Below, one piece after another: positions 26,417 through 34,438 of a DNA stretch of 64,000 bases. The stretch comes from CAVTLG01 sp963735495 (GTDB lineage Bacteria > Chloroflexota > Ktedonobacteria > Ktedonobacterales > Ktedonobacteraceae). A program made the translations under genes and the position numbers. Position 1 is the stretch's first letter. Every line of letters starts with the position of its first letter. The notes below the pieces were generated by a model that saw only the letters and a program-made list of their open reading frames with translations, had not been told where the DNA came from and ran no database searches. The stretch spans positions 1 to 64,000 of the forward strand of contig CAVTLG010000002.1 of the NCBI GenBank assembly GCA_963735495.1, given 5' to 3'.

Positions 26417-29080
26417 TTGAACCAGAATGAAAAACTCCGTGCTGCCCGTTTGAGCAAGCGATGGACCCAGCAAGACGTAGCCGAGCAACTGGATATTACG
26501 ATAGCAACCATTAACCGATGGGAAAATGGCAAAACGGCCCCATCGTTATCTTTCCGAAAAAAGCTCACAGAGATCTTTGAGATGACAGAAGAGCAACTTG
26601 GATTTTCGACAACCGACCTCATAGGAGTATCTGGCGATCATCTGAAAAATCCAGACCCCAATCACCGACGTATGCTGAGATTGATGCGTTCTACATGGAT
26701 TGATGGGGTGTTGCAGCATTCCTTGCACCATGCAGCAATGATTGCGCTGGGACTTCAGGAGCAGCCTGAAGCGCTTGCTAATCCCTGGCACTTGGAAGTT
26801 CAGGAAACCAATTGGCCTCCAAGAACCTTATCTCATGGAACCACCTTGCTTCAAGTCTACGACTCTGCCGATGGGAAACTGCTGCTTTTAGGAGAGCCTG
26901 GTGCAGGAAAGACGACATTGCTGTTAGAGTTAGCTCGTGAACTCCTCAATCGTGCAGAACCCGAAAGCTATCCTCTCCCCGTGATTCTCATCTTATCTTC
27001 ATGGGCTGTCAAGCAGCTCCCTTTTACTGAGTGGCTCTTGCAGGAACTTTCTACGAAATATCATATGCCTCGCAGTGTCGGGCAAGAGTGGCTTGATACC
27101 AATCGCTTCGTACTTCTGCTTGACGGTCTCGATGAAGTAGTGGAAGAAGTACGGGCAACATGTGTGAAAGCGATCAATGTTTACCTATTGGAACATGAAT
27201 TAGCATCTATGGTGGTTTGTTGCCGTACCGCAGACTACTTTTCGCAGGCAACACGAATAACACTTCAGCAAGCGGTTTCGGTGCAGCCATTGACTACACA
27301 GCAAATAGAACTCTATCTATTCAATGCTCGGCAACTTGAGGGAGTGCGGAAAGCCCTCAAAGAAGATGAAGTGTTACAAGAGATAGCGAGAACGCCTCTT
27401 ATGCTCGACATCCTTACGCTCACGTATCAAGGAGAAGCCCATATCTCCCTGACGACTTCCTCTCTTGAGTCTCGACGAGAACAGTTATTTGCAATCTATA
27501 TCCGGCGAATGCTTGAGCGGCGGAGAAGGAACTCTCGCTACACAGAGACGCAAACGATACGTTGGTTGTCATGGTTAGCGAGGCAGATGGTGGACCGCAA
27601 ACAGACCGAATTCTATCTTGAGCGGATGCAGCCAGATTTGCTTTCCGATCGGTTTCGTCAACGTCATCGCAATGTGATGATTCGACTTATCTACTCTGTA
27701 GAGAGTTTCGTGGTAGGTAGTGTGTTTGCCTGGATTTTTGGGGGGAAGCCCGAGCCAGGAATGGTTAAAGGTGTTGGAAATGGTTTGCTTGGTTGGCTTG
27801 GCAGTGGGCCAGGGAATCGGATTCTTGGATGGATGGCTCCGGGATTGGGCGGAGGGCTAGAGGGTGGGGGCATGTTCGGGCTCATCCTGGGTATGATATT
27901 TATCATCGTCACGTTACTGATAGACGCGTCAGATGTCTCTTTCGAAAGATGGGTGCTGACTGCCCCGCGTTTGTTCCGGAGTTGCGCTACCGGATTGCGC
28001 AATGGGTTGGTGAGTGGGGGGATGATGGGATGTTTTTGTTTCCTCCTGTTTTCTAGTTTTTTTGCAAGTCGCTATGATCTCTCTTTCGCGCTTTCGCAGG
28101 CTCTGGGCTTCGGCGTCTTCACAGGTCAGCTTGTTGGACTGGTGAGTATATTGGTTCTGGAATTACGATCTTCATCAAAGAAGGTTCTCCCTGCACCTGA
28201 AGAGGTCCGTACTCGACTTATTGATGGAGGCGTCATCGGATTATGTGGAGGTGGAGGGTTTGGAATGGTGAGTAGTCTCCTGGTTGGGGTAAGCCAGGGA
28301 GTGACCTATGGCACAATTGTTGGACTCGCTTTTGCGGCAGCCTTCAGCTTCGGAGGAGGAACACAACTGATTCGTGGGGTCGGAAAAGAAATTAAGACGG
28401 CAGAAACCATTGGCTGGAATTGGCGAAACATCAAACAAAATCAGATGTCCATTCTGACAAATGGACTGTCGGTCGGATTGATAATCCTGACAGTGGTCAC
28501 GCTTATTATTGGCAGTACGAGCTCTTTGCTGCTTGGTTCTCTCTCCTATGGATGGAAATATGGATTGGTCTATGGAGCAATTGTCGGGTTGATTGCTGGT
28601 ATTGCGAGCATTCTCACAGGTGTCCTCAATAGCGGTTGGACGAATGACACGCTTGAGGAACGCCAGATTCTCAGGCCCAATGAAGGTATACGCCGATCTT
28701 TGCTCAATAGCTTTTTTGCTGGAAGTCTCTTCGGAATGCTTGGAGGCATTGCAAGTGGTGCAATTGTTGGATTAGCCTTTGGCCTCATTGGTGGTCTTGC
28801 AGGATGGCCAGTTCTGGGAGCGGGATTTGCGATCATTTTGGGAAGCATCTTTGCTCTTGAGTTTGCAATGATCCGTGGAGGCATTGCATTCATTGAACAT
28901 TTTGTCTTACGTTGGCATCTCTGGCAGTCGAAGTGCCTACCCTGGCGGTATGCGCAATTTTTGGATTATGCAGCTGGTCGCATACTCTTACTGAAGGTTG
29001 GTGGAGGCTACATATTCATCCATAGACTTTTGCTAGAGTACTTTGCTGCTTTACATAAGGATGAAGATCTTTCTTTCTGA
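26417..29080 (+). CDS. XRE-NACHT STAND protein with glycine-rich membrane domain
   Basis: TTG 26417 follows AGGAGG (26402-26407) at 9 bases; no ATG fits better. Residues 5-60 are a Cro/C1 helix-turn-helix (RWTQQDVAEQL, TIATINRWENGKTAPS). About 150-330 is a NACHT NTPase with Walker A GEPGAGKT (159-166), Walker B VLLLDGLDEV and a following TPLMLDILTL winged segment. Residues about 425-830 form a series of hydrophobic segments unusually rich in glycine (GLLGWLGSG, GGGGFGMVSS, GLAFGLIGGLAG), a polytopic membrane domain. NACHT proteins are NTP-driven switches, many of them anti-phage. Here an N-terminal DNA-binding domain is tied to a C-terminal membrane domain; whether it regulates transcription from the membrane or acts as a pore is unknown. 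Confidence 0.8.
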   Translation: MNQNEKLRAARLSKRWTQQDVAEQLDITIATINRWENGKTAPSLSFRKKLTEIFEMTEEQLGFSTTDLIGVSGDHLKNPDPNHRRMLRLMRSTWIDGVLQHSLHHAAMIALGLQEQPEALANPWHLEVQETNWPPRTLSHGTTLLQVYDSADGKLLLLGEPGAGKTTLLLELARELLNRAEPESYPLPVILILSSWAVKQLPFTEWLLQELSTKYHMPRSVGQEWLDTNRFVLLLDGLDEVVEEVRATCVKAINVYLLEHELASMVVCCRTADYFSQATRITLQQAVSVQPLTTQQIELYLFNARQLEGVRKALKEDEVLQEIARTPLMLDILTLTYQGEAHISLTTSSLESRREQLFAIYIRRMLERRRRNSRYTETQTIRWLSWLARQMVDRKQTEFYLERMQPDLLSDRFRQRHRNVMIRLIYSVESFVVGSVFAWIFGGKPEPGMVKGVGNGLLGWLGSGPGNRILGWMAPGLGGGLEGGGMFGLILGMIFIIVTLLIDASDVSFERWVLTAPRLFRSCATGLRNGLVSGGMMGCFCFLLFSSFFASRYDLSFALSQALGFGVFTGQLVGLVSILVLELRSSSKKVLPAPEEVRTRLIDGGVIGLCGGGGFGMVSSLLVGVSQGVTYGTIVGLAFAAAFSFGGGTQLIRGVGKEIKTAETIGWNWRNIKQNQMSILTNGLSVGLIILTVVTLIIGSTSSLLLGSLSYGWKYGLVYGAIVGLIAGIASILTGVLNSGWTNDTLEERQILRPNEGIRRSLLNSFFAGSLFGMLGGIASGAIVGLAFGLIGGLAGWPVLGAGFAIILGSIFALEFAMIRGGIAFIEHFVLRWHLWQSKCLPWRYAQFLDYAAGRILLLKVGGGYIFIHRLLLEYFAALHKDEDLSF

Positions 29081-29235
29081 CGACTCTCTGGAAGAAAGCT
29101 GAACACGGAGGCTTATACATGCTCTTGCCAGAGACTTTGTCCCACGACCTATCCACAATTGCAAGTATCCTATTCTCTGAGATAGAATAGGGGTAGCTCA
29201 TGATTATCTGTTTATGGATTTATTGAGGATAAAAA

Positions 29236-30549
29236 ATGGTTCTGCCAGAAAAAACTCCAAAAAGAACTCATGCTCTTGTCATTGGCGGCAGTATCGCTGG
29301 CCTGCTCGCTGCACGCGTGCTTGTAGACTACTTTGACCAGATCACGCTCATCGAACGGGATCACTATCCAAATGATCCTGTTTTTCGTCCAGGAGTTCCT
29401 CAAGGTCATCATATCCACATCTTGTTGGTACGTGGACAGCGCATTCTGGAAACGTTATTTCCTGGCATCAAAGAGAAGCTCCTTGCACGCGGCGCTATTG
29501 AGCGGGATTATGGAGACGAATTCTATTACTATGGCGGAAGATGCCCTCGAATGAGTGTAGAGCACCTTCAAGGATGGAGTTGTTCCCGATTTTTACTAGA
29601 GTGGCAGATACGGCAGGACCTTGTATCCTTCCATAATTTGACCATTATGGAAGGATACGAGGTTCTCGGCCTTCTTGGTCACACTGAAGCTGTCCATGGG
29701 GTCCAGTTCCGTGCCCGTAATTGTCATGGAGAAAATGAGTTTCAATCACTGGATGCCGACTTGGTTGTTGATGCCAGTGGAAGATCTTCAAGATCGATAA
29801 AATGGCTTGAGGATTTGGGGTATCAAGCGCCACAAGAAACGGTCCTATCCACAGGGATAGGATATGCAACGTGCCTCTACGACTCTGTTCATCCAATTCC
29901 ATTTATTGGAATACAGTCCACACAGCAGCACCGTCGTGGTGGTGTGCTTATGACGGTTGAAGGACGTGTGATGGTGGGACTGACGGGAGATTGCCCACCT
30001 CTGGAAAAGGTTCCATTTCTCGAATTTATCAAGAGCTTGCCAGATTCCGCCCTCTATGACGCGGTGAAAGATGCCTCGCCAATCTCGCCCATTTATGGAT
30101 ATCGGCAAACGGAGAATCGTTTGCGCCATTTTGACCGCCTACAACGATATCCAGAGCAATTTCTCGTCATGGGTGATGCCGTCTGTACCTTCAATCCAAT
30201 CTATGGTCAAGGAATGGCGGTGGCGATGCTTGAAGCCCTGGAGCTTCGTCGTTGTTTGCATTCTTATCGAAAACGGAAAGGTTTTGCTCATACTTTTCAG
30301 AAAAGGGTGGCTCGTATTATTGCTCTCCCCTGGCAGTTGGCTACAGCCTCAGAAAAAGAAGGAACGAGTTGGTTTCTCGGTTGGTATCTGGAAAGGCTGA
30401 TAACTATTTTACCAAGTGATCAGAGGATTTGGCTCACGTTCTTAGCAATTATCCATATGGTGAAGGGGCCGATGGCTTGCTTTCATCCGGTTATTCTTGC
30501 GAAAGTAATAGCACATCGGAGGAAACCAGACTGTTCCCTAGAATATTGA
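29236..30549 (+). CDS. FAD-dependent monooxygenase/epoxidase-like
   Basis: The start is ATG 29236 behind GAGGAT. The N-terminus has the dinucleotide-binding fingerprint VIGGSIAGLLAARVL with an acidic end (LIERD). The second FAD motif is FLVMGDAVCTFNPIYGQGM near residue 315. DADLVVDASGRSS matches the DG-type motif of flavin monooxygenases. It is 437 aa, typical for the class. The C-terminal 100 residues hold hydrophobic helices that may touch the membrane. Its neighbour 208 bases downstream is a Pyr4-like membrane cyclase. In fungal meroterpenoid pathways an FAD epoxidase (Pyr5/PaxM type) makes the epoxide that such a cyclase opens, so the pair suggests terpenoid epoxidation and cyclisation here. 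The substrate is unknown. Confidence 0.8.
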   Translation: MVLPEKTPKRTHALVIGGSIAGLLAARVLVDYFDQITLIERDHYPNDPVFRPGVPQGHHIHILLVRGQRILETLFPGIKEKLLARGAIERDYGDEFYYYGGRCPRMSVEHLQGWSCSRFLLEWQIRQDLVSFHNLTIMEGYEVLGLLGHTEAVHGVQFRARNCHGENEFQSLDADLVVDASGRSSRSIKWLEDLGYQAPQETVLSTGIGYATCLYDSVHPIPFIGIQSTQQHRRGGVLMTVEGRVMVGLTGDCPPLEKVPFLEFIKSLPDSALYDAVKDASPISPIYGYRQTENRLRHFDRLQRYPEQFLVMGDAVCTFNPIYGQGMAVAMLEALELRRCLHSYRKRKGFAHTFQKRVARIIALPWQLATASEKEGTSWFLGWYLERLITILPSDQRIWLTFLAIIHMVKGPMACFHPVILAKVIAHRRKPDCSLEY

Positions 30550-30669
30550 ATCTATGCTACGACCAATCAAATAGCTCTCCATCTGCATTGTCATGATGAA
30601 GGCATGCAAAATACCCTGAACAGTGAATGCATGCTACTGGTATCAATCACAAATGACCATACACTGAAA

Positions 30670-30740
30670 AGCCGTATGATGGGACACTATCACGTACGGC
30701 TTGGGAGTGGCAGTGAAAGGGTCACCCCTTTCACTAACCA
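30670..30740 (+). ncRNA. group II intron 3' remnant (domains V and VI)
   Basis: Bases 30670-30701 fold as AGCCGTATGA / TCACGTACGGCT, the conserved domain V hairpin of bacterial group II introns. It is followed by AGTGAAAGGG (30712-30721) / CCCTTTCACT (30726-30735) with a TCAC loop and adjacent unpaired A residues, matching domain VI with its branch-point region. Nothing resembling the intron reverse transcriptase or domains I-III lies upstream, so this is a scar. It ends just before the Shine-Dalgarno of the cyclase gene. Confidence 0.7.
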
Positions 30741-30757
30741 TACGAGGAGTACAATGT

Positions 30758-31483
30758 ATGTTTACCATTTTTATGCTTATTTGTGGCCTTTTTTGGACAC
30801 TCACCTATCTTTTAATTATCCGTCGTGATATGCTCGACAAGACCTACGGCATGCCATTCGTTGCCCTGTGCGCGAATATTTCGTGGGAAGGCATCTTTTC
30901 TTTTATCTATCCTCCCGGTCCCATCCAGCATGTAGTGAATCTTGTCTGGTTTTTCCTGGATGTGATTATCTTTCTGCAACTTCTTCGCTACGGTCCCCAC
31001 GAATTTCCAGATCTCCCGAGACCAGTTTTTGATATCATGGTAGGGGTGGCGCTTATCATGAGTTTTGGAATCTTCTTAGGAGCAGTGATTGAACTCAATG
31101 ATCGAGTCTATGGTGCATTTTGGTCGAATCTCATGATGTCAATTCTCTTCATTCTCATGCTCTACCAGCGCCATTCTTTGCGTGGTCAGTCACTGAGTAT
31201 CGCGATGAGCAAAATGATCGGAACACTCTTCGCTTCGTTAGCGTTTTGTCTCTACTCTTTGTATTCCCAGTCAATTCTGCTGTGGTTTCTAGCTGTTTTC
31301 TGTCTCCTTTTTGATGCCATCTATGTAGGAATGGTGATTATCCTACAAAAAGGTGGAAGTGCCCTTGCCCAAGAGTTGTGGAGAGACGAAGCCACTCTTC
31401 AGAAAGAGGAGAACAGGATCATGCAAAAAGTTCAAAAGACTGATCCGAGTATGAAACGACAAGGAAATGATGATAAGTTGTAG
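30758..31483 (+). CDS. Pyr4-like integral membrane terpene cyclase
   Basis: GAGGAG (30744-30749) precedes ATG 30758; 241 aa with about seven hydrophobic segments and a charged cytoplasmic tail. The segment MPFVALCANISWEGIFSFIY, followed by YPPG and a WFFLDVIIFLQLLRYG helix, matches the layout of Pyr4-family cyclases of fungal meroterpenoid and indole-diterpene pathways. Two acidic membrane residues essential in Pyr4 have plausible counterparts in Glu44 (ISWEG) and Asp186 (LLFDAIYV). Family role: protonation-driven cyclisation of an epoxidised prenyl chain. The FAD monooxygenase upstream supports this. An unrelated small membrane protein remains possible, since the family is short and divergent. 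Confidence 0.6.
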   Translation: MFTIFMLICGLFWTLTYLLIIRRDMLDKTYGMPFVALCANISWEGIFSFIYPPGPIQHVVNLVWFFLDVIIFLQLLRYGPHEFPDLPRPVFDIMVGVALIMSFGIFLGAVIELNDRVYGAFWSNLMMSILFILMLYQRHSLRGQSLSIAMSKMIGTLFASLAFCLYSLYSQSILLWFLAVFCLLFDAIYVGMVIILQKGGSALAQELWRDEATLQKEENRIMQKVQKTDPSMKRQGNDDKL

Positions 31484-31529
31484 AGCCTCTTCTCAAGCCA
31501 ATTGATAATGAGAGGCCACAGAGCAACGA

Positions 31530-31585
31530 GTGTAAATTACAAAATTCTGTATCGTCATTTTGTGATCGCTCTCTGTCGTAAAACA
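31530..31585 (+). repeat. left 56-bp terminal inverted repeat
   Basis: Identical to the complement of 37281-37336 except for two positions. Preceded by AACGA. Confidence 0.9.
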
Positions 31586-31708
31586 CCTGTTCTTTTTCCC
31601 TTCAATGCTGACCGTAAGCTGGTAGCAGGGCTGTTGCAAGATCGGGAATAGGTTGAGCTTAGCAGAAATGCAGAGGGCGGCGATCTCTCTGCCGGGCACG
31701 GGGTGTCC

Positions 31709-33132
31709 CTTTCAGGTATAGGTTTTTTTGAGAAAAGGAGGGAAAAAGAAGCGGCAAGAGGTCGTCATCTGCTACGATGAGAAAAAACCAAAGAGACTCA
31801 TCACACGCAGGAGAACGAACATGTCTTGCCCAGATCGATTATCGCAGTGGTCCCAAGAGGTGTCAAGCGCCTTTGTCCACTTGAGCAAACCACAAGTGTG
31901 GGGGCTGGTTCTCTGGAGTGCGGGAAGCGCGCTCTCGGGAACAGCCGGGATTGCCCAAATCAGTGCTCTGCTCGCCTTGGTGCTGCACCAGAAGGAACAA
32001 ACGGTGTTTCAGCGCTTACGTGAGTGGTATCTGGACGGGAAACACAAAAGCGGCAAGAAGCGACAAGAACTAGAGGTGAGCACCTGTTTTGCGCCTTTAC
32101 TGCGGTGGATCGTGCATTTGTGGGAGGACGGGAATCAGCAGATGGTGTTGGTGCTGGATGCCACAACGCTCGGGGAGCGCTGGACCATTTTGTCAATCAG
32201 TGTCGTGGTACGTGCTTGTGCCATTCCGGTAGCCTGGAAGGTGTTGGGAGGGCACGAGAAAGGCTCGTGGCGACCGCATTGGGAAGGGTTGCTAACTGGC
32301 CTAGCAGGCTGTATCCCAGCCGATTGGCAGGTGCTGGTGATGGCGGATCGGGGCTTGTATGCTCGCTGGTTATTCCAGACGATTTGTGACTGTGGCTGGC
32401 ATCCCTTCTTACGCCTCAATCTGGGAGTCAAAGCCCGTGCGGTGGGAGAAGAGACCTTTGACTGGGTCAGTCGCTGGACGCCAGTACCAGGAACCCGTTG
32501 GAAAGGAGAGGTGGAGTGCTTTGCTGGGAAAGCTAGCCGAGTCATGGGCACCTTACTGATGCATTGGCAAACAGGCTACGAACATCCCTGGGTCGTGCTC
32601 ACGGATCTCAAAGCGGAGGAGGCCGAAGTGAGTTGGTATGGCATGCGCACCTGGATCGAAACCGGGTTCAAAGATTTTAAGCGCGGTTTGTGGGGCTGGC
32701 ATCATAGCAAAATGGGGGAAGCCAGCCGGATCGAACGGATGTGGCTGGCGATGGCGGTGGCTCAGGTTTGGACGGTGAGTGTGGGCTGCCAGGCAGAGGA
32801 GATACAGCGGAAGGCTCCTTGTGGCGAACGCTTGCCCGCACAGCATATCGCTCGTCGTCGACGCAAGCGCCCGGCAGGCCAGCCGCCAACTCGCCGACTG
32901 AGTTGTGTCGTGCGCGGGCGCTTGAGCTTAGTTGCCGCGCTGTTCAACGCAGAGATCTTGCCTTGTGGCAGACTCCTGACGGAAGCTTGGCCTGAGACCA
33001 TCACTGCGCCGAGAAAATTGCCTTCGGCCTCTGCCTTGCGCCAGCGGGAACGCAAACGCGAACAGAAACGCCGGGCACGAGCACGGGCGCGGGCTGCTTC
33101 TTGACTGCACTCAAAAAACCTATACCTGAAAG
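31709..33132 (+). mobile_element. IS4-family insertion sequence (1424 bp)
   Basis: Terminal inverted repeats CTTTCAGGTATAGG.. (31709 onward, 24 bp) and its complement (33110-33132, 23 bp) differ by one T in a T-run. An 11-bp target duplication ACGGGGTGTCC flanks it exactly (31698-31708, 33133-33143). Length, repeat and duplication size fit the IS4 family. One transposase gene fills it. Confidence 0.95.
31821..33104 (+). CDS. IS4-family DDE transposase
   Basis: AGGAG precedes ATG 31821 (427 aa); an upstream in-frame start at 31728 is less likely. The DDE residues are visible: Asp in VLVLDATTLG, Asp in VLVMADRGLYARWLF, and Glu in the YREK-like segment WIETGFKDFKRGLWGWHHSK. The C-terminus is extremely Arg-rich and may bind DNA. 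The frame is intact and both ends and the duplication are perfect, so the copy looks recent and probably active. It is nested in an older inverted-repeat element inside the 5.8-kb transposon. Confidence 0.93.
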   Translation: MSCPDRLSQWSQEVSSAFVHLSKPQVWGLVLWSAGSALSGTAGIAQISALLALVLHQKEQTVFQRLREWYLDGKHKSGKKRQELEVSTCFAPLLRWIVHLWEDGNQQMVLVLDATTLGERWTILSISVVVRACAIPVAWKVLGGHEKGSWRPHWEGLLTGLAGCIPADWQVLVMADRGLYARWLFQTICDCGWHPFLRLNLGVKARAVGEETFDWVSRWTPVPGTRWKGEVECFAGKASRVMGTLLMHWQTGYEHPWVVLTDLKAEEAEVSWYGMRTWIETGFKDFKRGLWGWHHSKMGEASRIERMWLAMAVAQVWTVSVGCQAEEIQRKAPCGERLPAQHIARRRRKRPAGQPPTRRLSCVVRGRLSLVAALFNAEILPCGRLLTEAWPETITAPRKLPSASALRQRERKREQKRRARARARAAS

Positions 33133-33240
33133 ACGGGGTGTCCCCGTAAAGACCTCTTTTTCCCTTTTTGCCTGCCGCCACAGACGGCGAGAATGATCTT
33201 GCAACAGCCCTGCCCTTTCCCTCAGTAGACCCTTGCATTC

Positions 33241-33283
33241 TCCTAAGAAAAGTGATATCATATAGATATCACTTTTCTTAGGA
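33241..33283 (+). promoter_or_regulatory. 43-bp palindrome (operator or SD-sequestering hairpin) before the SPFH gene
   Basis: TCCTAAGAAAAGTGATATC (33241-33259) is repeated perfectly in inverse at 33265-33283 around ATATA. The right arm ends in AGGA, the first half of the Shine-Dalgarno AGGAGGG, so an RNA hairpin would hide the ribosome site. As DNA, the paired TGATATC/GATATCA halves look like an operator; the ribbon-helix-helix protein encoded two genes down is the natural candidate binder. Confidence 0.8.
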
Positions 33284-33290
33284 GGGCACA

Positions 33291-34205
33291 ATGAGCGAAC
33301 AAGAGCGGCCTACCTCGGTGGTCGAGCCGGTCGGCCGTCAAGGTGCGAGAGTGGAGATCCAGCAGCGGCAGGCAGCCATGATCACCGGTTGGCTGGGAGT
33401 GGCCGTATTGTTCGGGCTGGCGGCAGTGACCTATGCTGCCATTCAGACGCAGGCGGGAGGCTGGGCGATCAGCCTGCCCATCATCGCCTTCTGCCTGGTT
33501 GCGAGCACGATCGTGATCGTCCCGCCTGGCCAGAGCCGGGTCGTGCAATTCTTCGGCACCTATGTCGGCACGGTCCGCCGGCCGGGGTTCTGGTGTGTGT
33601 GGCCGCTGGCGGTCCGCCGCGCCGTGAGCATCCGGGTGCGTAACTTCGAGACCAACCGCCTCAAGGTCAACGACGCCGACGGTAGCCCGGTCGAGATCGC
33701 CGCCATCGTGGTCTGGCAGGTCGCCGACACGGCCAGGGCGGTCTACGGGGTGGACGACTACCCGGCCTTCGTGTCGATCCAATCAGAATCGGCGCTCCGT
33801 CATGTCGCCATGGGTCATCCCTACGAGGATACCCAGGGCGGCGGAACCTCACTGCGCGGCTCAACCGACGCAGTCGCTGACCAACTGGCCAGAGAGGTCG
33901 CCGAGCGAGTGGCCATAGCGGGCGTCGAGGTGGTGGAGGTTCGGATCAGCCACCTCGCTTACGCCGCCGAGATCGCCCAGGCGATGCTGCGCCGCCAGCA
34001 GGCCAACGCCGTGGTTGCCGCGCGGTCGCTGATCGTCGAGGGTGCGGTGGGCATGGTGGAGATGGCCCTCAGCCGGCTGACCGAGAAGGGAGTCGTGGAA
34101 CTCGACGAGGAGCGCACCGCCAGCATGGTCAGCAACCTGATGGTGGTGCTTTGCGGAGACCAGCCGCCCTCGCCGGTTGTCAATGTGGGAACCCTCTATC
34201 CATGA
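33291..34205 (+). CDS. SPFH/Band 7 (slipin/flotillin-type) membrane protein
   Basis: The start is ATG 33291 behind AGGAGGG. After a short polar N-terminus two hydrophobic segments (about 30-48 and 55-75) anchor the protein. The Band 7 domain starts at IVIVPPGQSRVVQFFGTYVG and includes VRRPGFWCVWP and VNDADGSPVEIAAIVVWQV, then EVAERVAIAGVEVVEVRISH and AQAMLRRQQANAVVAAR, the classic end of the domain. SPFH proteins form membrane microdomains or rings. The gene is very GC-rich, with actinobacterial-like codon choice, unlike the genes outside the transposon. Its stop overlaps the start of the RHH gene. Confidence 0.9.
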   Translation: MSEQERPTSVVEPVGRQGARVEIQQRQAAMITGWLGVAVLFGLAAVTYAAIQTQAGGWAISLPIIAFCLVASTIVIVPPGQSRVVQFFGTYVGTVRRPGFWCVWPLAVRRAVSIRVRNFETNRLKVNDADGSPVEIAAIVVWQVADTARAVYGVDDYPAFVSIQSESALRHVAMGHPYEDTQGGGTSLRGSTDAVADQLAREVAERVAIAGVEVVEVRISHLAYAAEIAQAMLRRQQANAVVAARSLIVEGAVGMVEMALSRLTEKGVVELDEERTASMVSNLMVVLCGDQPPSPVVNVGTLYP

Positions 34206-34438
34206 GCAGGGACCGCAAGCCTCTCCTGCTCCGCCTCGATCCGGCCGTGCATGACGCGCTGAGTGGGTGGGCGTCCGATGAGTTCCGCAGCCTCAACGCA
34301 CAGATCGAGCTGCTGTTGCGGCAAGCCCTGACCGATGCGGGCAGGATGCCCAGGAATGCTGCCCCCTTGCCGCGCCGAGGTCGGCCACTGGCCGCCGATC
34401 GCGAGCACTTGGGGGAGGAGGGAGATTCGGCACGATGA
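34202..34438 (+). CDS. Arc/MetJ-type ribbon-helix-helix DNA-binding protein
   Basis: ATG 34202 overlaps the SPFH stop (ATGA). The 78-aa product starts with a beta strand followed by helices: KPLLLRLDPAVHDALSGWAS, then EFRSLNAQIELLLRQAL, the Arc-type signature for operator binding. The tail is basic and Pro/Arg-rich. SPFH-RHH gene pairs are familiar from actinobacterial genomes, where the small protein is often labelled Arc- or HicB-like. It probably binds the palindrome upstream of the SPFH gene (autoregulation; inference). Its stop overlaps the ABC ATPase start. Confidence 0.8.
   Translation: MSRDRKPLLLRLDPAVHDALSGWASDEFRSLNAQIELLLRQALTDAGRMPRNAAPLPRRGRPLAADREHLGEEGDSAR

Larger units (their letters stand above)
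31625..33213. repeat. MITE-like inverted-repeat structure split by the IS4 element
   Basis: GCAGGGCTGTTGCAAGATC (31625-31643) is repeated in inverse orientation at 33195-33213. Without the IS4 insertion and one copy of its target duplication the two arms lie within about 155 bp. That suggests a small non-autonomous element into which the IS jumped. No target duplication of this older unit was found. Confidence 0.6.
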
